Shown piece after piece: positions 32,481 to 37,796 of a stretch of 37,796 nt of DNA (position 1 is the first letter of the stretch; the number at the start of each line of letters is the position of its first letter). This DNA is from an uncultured Myxococcales bacterium. GTDB taxonomy: Bacteria > Myxococcota_A > UBA9042. Location: positions 1 through 37,796 of the forward strand of contig CAINLT010000229.1 in the NCBI GenBank assembly GCA_903850505.1. Reading direction: 5' to 3'. Both the position numbers and the translations under genes were made by a program. The notes under the pieces were generated by a model. That model searched no databases. It was not told the DNA's origin and saw nothing but the letters and a program-made list of their open reading frames with translations.

Positions 32481-33152
32481 TCAGCGCAGCGGCGCCAGTC
32501 GTTCCAGCGCGCGCATCAGCCGCGGATTGGACCACGGCTGGCTGGCGATCAGCCGCACCAGCGCTTGGCCATCGACCAAGATGTACGTTTCCGGCAGTTG
32601 CAGCGTACCCAGGCGGACGCGCAGCATCTTGCTCTCATCGCCCGACTGCCCCTCGATTTCGCGCAGCCACACACCCGCATCCGGCTGCGCCTTGCCATTG
32701 GTCTTGACCAACGCCGCGTCCGCATCCGCCCATTCGTCGTCGTGGCTGACGGAGACCACTTGCACGCGCCGACCGCGCAGCGCTTGCGCCAGCTTGCCGA
32801 TCTCCGGCAATTCTTCCATGCACGGCCCGCACCAGCTCGCCCAGAAATGGAGGATGACCGTGTCCCCGGTCGCCATCAGCGCCCGCAGCGTCGTGGTCTT
32901 GCCGTCGTGCGTCTGGACCGGCATGTCCAGCTCTTCGTCGCGCAGGGGCCGGTTGATCGGCTCGGCGCCCATTTCCGTGAGCGTCGCCAGCGCTTCCTTG
33001 TCGGCACCGCTGCGCTGGGTCAACTGGCGCATGAACGGCAGCGCCACGACGACGACGAACAGGACCAGGTAAACCCAGCGCGGCAACTTGCGCGGCGGTT
33101 TGGACGGTTTCTGGGCGGCAGGCGTCTGGCTCATGTTCGGCTCGTGGGGCAT
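32481..33152 (-). CDS. TlpA/ResA-like membrane-anchored thiol-disulfide oxidoreductase
   Basis: 223 residues from ATG 33152 (ATG 33134 is an alternative). A membrane helix at about 26-41 (WVYLVLFVVVVALPF) anchors a periplasmic thioredoxin domain with VILHFWASWCGPCMEELPEI (Cys108, Cys111) and the cis-Pro region LQLPETYILVDG. The insert between strands and the extra helix fit AhpC/TSA-Redoxin TlpA types. It would reduce or isomerise disulfides in envelope proteins, apt in a genome neighbourhood with Cys-rich lipoproteins. It sits between the rhomboid and helical-repeat genes with gaps of 42 and 12 bp. Confidence 0.93.
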   Translation of the reverse strand: MPHEPNMSQTPAAQKPSKPPRKLPRWVYLVLFVVVVALPFMRQLTQRSGADKEALATLTEMGAEPINRPLRDEELDMPVQTHDGKTTTLRALMATGDTVILHFWASWCGPCMEELPEIGKLAQALRGRRVQVVSVSHDDEWADADAALVKTNGKAQPDAGVWLREIEGQSGDESKMLRVRLGTLQLPETYILVDGQALVRLIASQPWSNPRLMRALERLAPLR

Positions 33153-33194
33153 CGTCGCCCGCTGGCGTCAGGGTAGCGCAAGCGCGCCGCGGCG

Positions 33195-34799
33195 TCACTT
33201 GAACGCGGGCGTTGCGGGCGACGGAAGGCCCAGCGGGGTCGCCAGCCAATCCAGCCACGCCGCCAGCGACGGCGGCGGTGGGATAATCGACGGCGGGAGG
33301 TTCGGCAGCAGCCGCGCGGCAAAGTCGTCGAGGCGCGAATCCGGGCCGAGGAGCACCGCGAGCCGGTCGGTCGGCAGCGGGTACGCCATCACGCCGGGCT
33401 GGAGACGCATGAACTGGCGCGCCCGACCTGCCATCGCCAGCGGCACGACGTCGCGACCGCGCGGGTCCTGCAGCGCCGCGTTGTCGCCGATCAGCAGCTG
33501 CACGCCGTCGCCCAGGTCGATGGCCTCGGGCAGCGGCGCATCGACGGCCAGCGCCAGCGCGATCTGCCACGGCAACAGCCAGCGGCCCAGCAGCGGCGGC
33601 GACCGCACGATCGCCGATCCCGGCGGCGGCAGGAGCGGAATGAGCGCGGAAGCGTGCCACCGCAGCGCCGGATCCGGCGCTTGAAGCAGCCACAGCAGGT
33701 TTTCGCCCAGCGGGTACAGCATGACACTCGGCTCGCTCTGCACCAGCCGACCGGTCTGGTCGGCCGCGCGCATCGCCGCAAGGTCGTTGACGTCCAGCGT
33801 CAACAGGCGGTCGCGGCGGTCCAGCAGCAACATGCCAAAGGGCTCGAGCGGAAAGCACACCGTTCGGCCCGTTTGCAGCGCCCAGTCGACGTTGGTGTCC
33901 TCGCCCACGCACTGACCACGGCGCAGCAGGCCGCGCTGCAGACCGGCCGGCAACACGAGCTTCTGGCCGCCAACCGTCACCTCCTGCGTCACCACCGACG
34001 GGAGCCGCACGGGATGGCGCAGATGGCCGAGCGCTTGACCGAGCGCAACGGCGAACACAAACGACGACGCCGCAACCGCCAGGCGCGTCCAGCCGCGCCG
34101 CATGCGCCGCGCGCCAAGCCCCGGCAACTGCGGATGCAGGACCATGCCAAGGACGAAGCCCGCGAGCGCGCCGCCCTGATGGGCCTGCGGATTGAGGTGC
34201 TCGACTTCGCCAAACAGCCCGTCAAAGGTCAGCCGCAGCAGCAGGAAAGCCACCGGACCGTAGACGAGCGCGCCCCGCAACGGGCCACTGAGCCGTGGCC
34301 AGAGGCGAATGCCGAGCGCGATCGTCGCGCCGCACAAGCCCATGATGACGCCCGAAGCGCCGACCATGATCGGCGTGTGCGCGTTCAGCGCCAGCAAGCT
34401 GCCGGCGAGGCCAGCGCCGAGGCAAATGAGCCACGTGCGCGCGGGGCCCCAGGCCGCCTCAACCGGCCGACCAAGCACAAGCAGGAACAGGATGTTGCCA
34501 AACAGGTGAAAGCTCCCTTGGTGCAACACCCACGAGGACAGCAGCCGCCACCACTGGCCGGCGCGAATCGCGTGATCGAGGTGGCCAAAAGCGAGAATGA
34601 CCGGCAAGGTCGGATTGCTCCCGCCGCTGCGGGCCAGCGACGGCAGCAGCACGTGGGCCGCGACAAGACCGACGACGAGCAGCGGAATCAGCCGGGGCTG
34701 ACGCCGCAACGTCTTGACGAGGAGATGTTGCAAGATGAGCTGCTGGCGCAGGTGCTCGCGATCCGCGTTGGATTGCGGCTCCCGGTCGGGCGCGGCCAT
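33195..34799 (-). CDS. Rhomboid-family intramembrane serine protease with duplicated C-terminal region
   Basis: 534 residues from ATG 34799, 6 bp after the upstream lipoprotein stop. Six or seven membrane helices lie in residues 35-255: WWRLLSSWVLHQGSFHLFGN, the catalytic serine in MVGASGVIMG (Ser149) and the catalytic His in NPQAHQGGALAGF (His207). This is a complete Ser-His rhomboid dyad. Residues about 265-534 form a soluble tail not typical of rhomboids. In it a unit of about 90 residues occurs twice (about 321-408 and 431-519), recognisable by VMLYPL versus VMAYPL, LLQAPD versus LLGPDS, and LIPLLPPP versus LLPNLPPS. Rhomboids cut membrane helices of other proteins; the tail may select substrates. 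Confidence 0.9.
   Translation of the reverse strand: MAAPDREPQSNADREHLRQQLILQHLLVKTLRRQPRLIPLLVVGLVAAHVLLPSLARSGGSNPTLPVILAFGHLDHAIRAGQWWRLLSSWVLHQGSFHLFGNILFLLVLGRPVEAAWGPARTWLICLGAGLAGSLLALNAHTPIMVGASGVIMGLCGATIALGIRLWPRLSGPLRGALVYGPVAFLLLRLTFDGLFGEVEHLNPQAHQGGALAGFVLGMVLHPQLPGLGARRMRRGWTRLAVAASSFVFAVALGQALGHLRHPVRLPSVVTQEVTVGGQKLVLPAGLQRGLLRRGQCVGEDTNVDWALQTGRTVCFPLEPFGMLLLDRRDRLLTLDVNDLAAMRAADQTGRLVQSEPSVMLYPLGENLLWLLQAPDPALRWHASALIPLLPPPGSAIVRSPPLLGRWLLPWQIALALAVDAPLPEAIDLGDGVQLLIGDNAALQDPRGRDVVPLAMAGRARQFMRLQPGVMAYPLPTDRLAVLLGPDSRLDDFAARLLPNLPPSIIPPPPSLAAWLDWLATPLGLPSPATPAFK
33243..33509 (-). repeat. Second copy of the duplicated rhomboid tail unit
   Basis: Encodes about residues 431-519 and aligns with the copy at 33576-33839: both run through a VxLL/MLLL strand, a Q/L-P or S-E-P segment before VMxYPL, then a D-rich LLxxPD loop and a Pro-rich LPP turn. 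The match is at protein level only. Confidence 0.65.
33576..33839 (-). repeat. First copy of the duplicated rhomboid tail unit
   Basis: Encodes about residues 321-408 of the rhomboid protein, paired with 33243-33509. No homologous domain name comes to mind. Confidence 0.65.
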
Positions 34800-34805
34800 G
34801 GTGGG

Positions 34806-35435
34806 CTACTCGGCCGAGCGAATGAACGGGCCAAAAGCCTCAAGCACGCTGGGGTGCTTGGCATAGATCATCCGGACGGCCTCCAGACGGGCCAGCGCTT
34901 TGCTCATGCGGTCCTCGTAATCGGCCTTCACTTCTTCTGGAATGTCGGCTTCAAAGCCCAGTTCTTTCAGGCGAACGGCCATGTCGCGCGTCTTGATCGT
35001 CAGCTCCGCCATGTGCGTCTTGTTCTTTTCGCGGTAGGCCATGAGCGCCGCCTGCGCGGAAGCCGGATCCTTGACGTGGCCCTCGAGGATCGCCACGCCG
35101 TCCTCCAGAAGCTGGCAGGTCAGGCCGATCGTCAACTTCAGGTCGTCGCGGAACACCGGATCCAGCGGCTTGAGGACGACGTCGCTGCTGTTGCTCGCAT
35201 CGGCCCGCTGGCAGGTCGGACAAGTCGGATCGGCGGTGTTGGTGGCGATCGATTCGCTGGCTTGAGCGGTGACATTGCCCGCGGCCGCCCCGGCAACCGC
35301 CGGCGGAGCACCGGCAGCCGTCGCCGCGACGGGCGCCGCAGACGTCGACGAAGGCGATTTGCCGCACGCCGCAGCCGCGAGGCCAAGCGCCAGAATTCCG
35401 CAATAACCCGCCAACCGCATCGAACTTCGCATCAT
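34806..35435 (-). CDS. Lipoprotein of unknown function, helical
   Basis: 209 residues from ATG 35435 (AGG 7 bases upstream); ATGs at 35432 and 35420 are alternatives. The signal ends in an A-A-A-C lipobox (LGLAAAAC) and a Ser/Ala-rich stalk follows. A CPTCQRAD pair at about 70 could bind metal or form a disulfide. The C-terminal 130 residues are helical, with charged turns (YREKNKTHMAELTIKTRDMA). No family recognised; the pattern recalls short periplasmic helical-bundle lipoproteins. It is directly upstream of the rhomboid gene (6 bp), so a rhomboid partner or substrate is worth considering, though a lipid anchor is not a typical rhomboid target. Confidence 0.78.
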   Translation of the reverse strand: MMRSSMRLAGYCGILALGLAAAACGKSPSSTSAAPVAATAAGAPPAVAGAAAGNVTAQASESIATNTADPTCPTCQRADASNSSDVVLKPLDPVFRDDLKLTIGLTCQLLEDGVAILEGHVKDPASAQAALMAYREKNKTHMAELTIKTRDMAVRLKELGFEADIPEEVKADYEDRMSKALARLEAVRMIYAKHPSVLEAFGPFIRSAE

Positions 35436-35495
35436 GTCTGGACCTGTGCGACGCGAGGGCGTCGTAGCGAACGCTGCCGGGAAGCCGCCAAGCAA

Positions 35496-36830
35496 CTAAA
35501 GCGTTTTCAGCAACTTGCGCACCCAATCGGCCTTGGGATGATCCGGATGCGCCTTCAAGAAATCTTCGTACACTTTCCGCGCCTTGTCCGCCTTGTCCGT
35601 CTGCTGGTACAGCGTGGCGAGCAGCAACTGCGCGTCGTCGTGATTGCCCGCTTTGCGCAACGCGCCAGTGGCGGCATTCATTTCCCCAGCGTCAAAATAC
35701 GCGCGGCCGAGCGCTGTCAGCGTCCGCGGACTGGGGCGCGACGCCTGCGAGGCTTTGAAATCCTCGATCGCGCCCTTGAAGTCGCCGGCGTCCTGCTTGC
35801 GCTTGCCGCTGAAGAACAGTTCCGTCGCATCGCCACCGGCCGCCGCTGCAGGTGCCGTCGCGGCCGCCTTGGCGGGCTCAGGCTTGATGGGCTCCGCCTT
35901 GCCGGCCTTCGCGGGTTCGGCCTTCGCGGGCTTGTCCGTCTCCGGCTTGGCCGGCTTCACCGCCTCTGGCTTGACTGGAGCGGCCTGCTGCGCCGCCTTC
36001 GGATGCTTCTTGGCCCAGGCCGCCGCTTTCTTGGCCGCGAGCGCCGCCGCCTTGGCGTCTGCTTTCTTCTGCTTGTCCGCCGCCGCGCGCTTCTTCTTGT
36101 CGCGCGCCGCGGCCTGCGCCTGCTTCTTCTTGTCGGCTTTGGCCTTCTTGACGGCAGCCTTGGCTTCTTCCTTGGCGGCCGCGGCAGCCAATTTGGCCTG
36201 TCGCTTGCGTTCGGCGGCGGTCAGCTTGGCCGGCTTGGCGACCTTCTCGGGCTTCGCCGCCGGGACCGGCTTCACGTCCGTCGCGTCCGACTTCGGCGTC
36301 GGTTCAGCCTTGACGATCGGCGTGCCATCGCGGCGCACCGGAATCGGCACGATCGGCGCCGCCACGTCAGGCTTGTTCACAGCGTCCAGCTTCTGCTGAA
36401 CGTCAGGCGCGCCTTGCACGTCGGGGGCGAGCTTCACGTCGGGCGTCTGGATCACATCTGGCGTCGCCTTCACATCCGGCGTCGCTGGCACGTCCGGCGT
36501 CGCTGGCACGTCCGGCTCAGTTTTCACGTCAGGCGCAGTCTGGACATCGGGCGCGGTGGCCCCGGCATCCGCGGCAGGCATGGTCGGCGTGGCGGCCGCC
36601 GGCGGCTGTGCGCTCGTCGCATCCGCAGCCATTTCCGTCGCCGAAGCCTCGCGCGGCAGGCCACTCGGATCATCCAGCAGTTGGTCAATGTGCCGGGCCA
36701 GTACGACCGCGGATTCCTGGGCGCCTTGGCGCTCGCCTTCGCAGGCGGACACAAGAACAAGCAGAAGCAGCAGCAATCCGGCTTTCCGGTGCTGAATCTG
36801 GCGGGCAGGCTCGTGCGTAAATCCGTTCAT
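35496..36830 (-). CDS. Lipoprotein with PDV hexapeptide repeats, Lys/Ala-rich region and TPR domain
   Basis: 444 residues from ATG 36830. A 15-residue charged lead is followed by HRKAGLLLLLLVLVSAC, with a V-S-A-C lipobox. Residues about 85-165 hold hexapeptide repeats of the form P-D-V-x-x-T/A. Residues about 190-320 are Lys/Ala-rich (AERKRQAKLAAAAAKEEAKA) and could form a long charged helix or bind peptidoglycan or nucleic acid. Residues about 345-444 are TPR-like (AGDFKGAIEDFKASQASRPS, ALGRAYFDAGEMNAATGALR). Likely a periplasmic scaffold tethered to the outer membrane and spanning toward the cell wall. First gene of the five-gene minus-strand cluster. An ATG at 36881 is open but would precede the signal. 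Confidence 0.8.
   Translation of the reverse strand: MNGFTHEPARQIQHRKAGLLLLLLVLVSACEGERQGAQESAVVLARHIDQLLDDPSGLPREASATEMAADATSAQPPAAATPTMPAADAGATAPDVQTAPDVKTEPDVPATPDVPATPDVKATPDVIQTPDVKLAPDVQGAPDVQQKLDAVNKPDVAAPIVPIPVRRDGTPIVKAEPTPKSDATDVKPVPAAKPEKVAKPAKLTAAERKRQAKLAAAAAKEEAKAAVKKAKADKKKQAQAAARDKKKRAAADKQKKADAKAAALAAKKAAAWAKKHPKAAQQAAPVKPEAVKPAKPETDKPAKAEPAKAGKAEPIKPEPAKAAATAPAAAAGGDATELFFSGKRKQDAGDFKGAIEDFKASQASRPSPRTLTALGRAYFDAGEMNAATGALRKAGNHDDAQLLLATLYQQTDKADKARKVYEDFLKAHPDHPKADWVRKLLKTL
36475..36516 (-). repeat. 18-bp tandem repeat within the PDV region
   Basis: Two identical 18-bp units (36475-36492 and 36493-36510) and the first 6 bases of a third encode PDVPAT hexapeptides. More degenerate units extend from about 36390 to 36570. 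Length changes here stay in frame. Confidence 0.8.
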
Positions 36831-36839
36831 CGCCGCAAG

Positions 36840-36868
36840 AGCGTAAACGCGCGTCGCGATGCGGTCAA
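36840..36868 (-). promoter_or_regulatory. Candidate promoter immediately before the PDV lipoprotein start
   Basis: On the minus strand TTGACC (36868-36863, 5 of 6) and TACGCT (36845-36840) are 17 bases apart. The -10 ends only 9 bases before ATG 36830, which would give a leaderless or nearly leaderless mRNA; no good ribosome site is present at that ATG, in keeping with this. Weak. Confidence 0.25.
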
Positions 36869-36924
36869 ACGATTGCACCATTCCGCGCTCGGTGTCAGGA
36901 ATGCGACATTGCTGCGACGCGGGG

Positions 36925-36953
36925 GTGACGCCGAGGCCAACGTCGCAGATACT
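36925..36953 (+). promoter_or_regulatory. Candidate promoter for the DUF47-PiT pair
   Basis: GTGACG (36925-36930) and GATACT (36948-36953) are 17 bases apart, 42 bases before ATG 36995, in the 164-bp divergent region. No recognisable Pho box repeat was seen, so phosphate control is not supported by sequence here. Confidence 0.35.
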
Positions 36954-36994
36954 CTGCCGCACCGCGCGCCCGTCCGACGCGCCAAGGCAACCGC

Positions 36995-37642
36995 ATGTGG
37001 CTCGATCGCATCATCAAGTCTTTGTTACCGCAAGAGAATCGCTTCTTTGGCTACCTTGACGCGTTGGCGCGCAACCTGACCATTGGCGCCGACGAGTTTG
37101 CCAAGCTGGCCACCGCGGAGACCACCGCGGATTTCGCCCGCGTGTCAGAAGCGATGCGGCGGATTGAGCATGAAGGCGATGAAGTCGCTCACGTCGTGTA
37201 TGACGAACTCGACAAGACCTTCGTCACACCGATCGATCGCGAGGATCTGCACGCACTGGTCTCAGCCCTGGACGACATCATCGATTTGATGGAAGAAACC
37301 GCTGGCCTCATCGTGATTTACCGCGTTGGCGTCCTGACTGACGCGATGCGCGATCTGGTGCGGATCGCCCGCGAGTCGGCCCATGGCGTCGCGCACTGCG
37401 TGCAGCTGCTGCGTTCGGGCGACAATCACTCAGAGCTGCACGTCTGGTTCGTCCGCGTCCACGCCCTGGAAAACGAAGGTGACACCGCGTATCGCAACGC
37501 GGTCGGCCGGCTGTTCCAGTCGCCGCCGGACGCCATCGACCTCATCCGCGAGAAGGAAATCCTCGACTCGCTGGAAAAAGCCATCGATGCCTGCGACGAC
37601 GTGTGCGATCTGATTCGTTCCGTGGTCGTGAAACATGGCTGA
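36995..37642 (+). CDS. DUF47 (PhoU-like, UPF0111) protein, partner of a PiT phosphate transporter
   Basis: 215 residues from ATG 36995. Helical bundle with the DUF47 marks: PQENRFFGYLDALARNLTIG at the start, RRIEHEGDEVAHVVYDELDK with FVTPIDREDLHALVSALDDI, and later LENEGDTAYRNAVGRLF. These E/D-rich repeats bind metal ions in PhoU-like proteins. DUF47 genes sit next to PiT genes in many bacteria and are thought to regulate uptake. The 3' end overlaps the PiT gene by 8 bp, so the two are co-translated. Confidence 0.95.
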   Translation: MWLDRIIKSLLPQENRFFGYLDALARNLTIGADEFAKLATAETTADFARVSEAMRRIEHEGDEVAHVVYDELDKTFVTPIDREDLHALVSALDDIIDLMEETAGLIVIYRVGVLTDAMRDLVRIARESAHGVAHCVQLLRSGDNHSELHVWFVRVHALENEGDTAYRNAVGRLFQSPPDAIDLIREKEILDSLEKAIDACDDVCDLIRSVVVKHG

Positions 37643-37796
37643 TGCCGTGGCGATGGTCGACCCGTTCATCCTGTTGGTGGTCGTCGTCGTCACGGCGCTG
37701 GTCTTCGACTACATCAACGGTTTTCACGACACGGCCAACGCGATCGCGACCGTCGTCTCGACCAAGGTGCTGTCGCCGCGCACGGCGGTCATGCTC
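37635..37796 (+). CDS. PiT-family inorganic phosphate transporter, N-terminus only
   Basis: 54 residues before the window edge. ATG 37635 lies in the 3' end of the DUF47 gene. The first membrane helix (PFILLVVVVVTALVFDYING) is followed by the PiT signature NGFHDTANAIATVVSTKVLS. Imports phosphate as metal-phosphate or with a cation. Rest of the gene lies beyond the window. Confidence 0.95.
   Translation, partial: MADAVAMVDPFILLVVVVVTALVFDYINGFHDTANAIATVVSTKVLSPRTAVML

Noticed and set aside
33654..37079. Open frame of 1141 codons on the plus strand
   Set aside because: It is antisense to three well-supported minus-strand genes, shows no domain or signal peptide, and has the Arg/His/Gln-rich composition usual for antisense frames in GC-rich DNA.

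Overview
The window is about 38 kb of dense, GC-rich bacterial chromosome with 30 protein-coding genes and no intergenic gap above about 180 bp. I see no rRNA, tRNA, CRISPR array, insertion sequence, phage gene or plasmid function. The gene content points to a Myxococcota-type (former deltaproteobacterial) organism. The signs are many lipoproteins with Asp/Ala- or Asp/Thr-rich stalks, a Cys-rich adhesin-like lipoprotein ending in a choice-of-anchor L domain, a secreted enzyme with a MYXO-CTERM-like tail (Cys, hydrophobic helix, Arg cluster), an FHA-GAF-cyclase and FadL/OmpP1-type porins. Species cannot be given from sequence alone.

Layout. 1-9246 (minus strand): a truncated FHA-GAF-adenylate/guanylate cyclase, a DUF4080-type B12-binding radical SAM enzyme, a large Cys-rich lipoprotein, a FadL-like porin, a small lipoprotein and an FKBP-type prolyl isomerase lipoprotein. 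9366-11296 (plus): a secreted HExxH protein translationally coupled to a lipoprotein alpha/beta hydrolase. 11312-15326 (minus): RodZ-like HTH membrane protein, RecO, M32 carboxypeptidase and a Thr/Asp-rich lipoprotein. 15472-17868 (plus): a GH15-like glucoamylase with a surface-sorting tail. 17870-21120 (minus): a PLP-dependent amino-acid aldolase/racemase-fold enzyme overlapping a large lipoprotein hydrolase. 21293-23451 (plus): an NTT/MFS-like transporter and a JmjC/cupin oxygenase. 23458-24802 (minus): a GntR-family regulator and an uncharacterised protein. 24972-31471 (plus): a five-S1-domain RNA-binding protein broken by a one-base frameshift, an unknown single-pass membrane protein, an aberrant MurC-like ligase and a MurD-like ligase. 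31440-36830 (minus): a five-gene envelope cluster with two lipoproteins, a rhomboid protease carrying an internally duplicated C-terminal region, a TlpA-like thioredoxin and a membrane-anchored protein. 36995-end (plus): a DUF47/PhoU-like protein overlapping a truncated PiT phosphate transporter.

Most of the window serves the cell envelope: about nine lipoproteins or surface proteins, a porin, peptidoglycan ligases, periplasmic folding/redox enzymes and intramembrane proteolysis. The points most worth checking are the MurC-like protein with a GKGT rather than GKTT nucleotide loop, paired with MurD away from any division/cell-wall cluster; the rhomboid with a duplicated unknown domain inside an envelope operon; and the S1 frameshift, which may be real or a sequencing error. 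I did not find a clear-cut new defence or mobile system.
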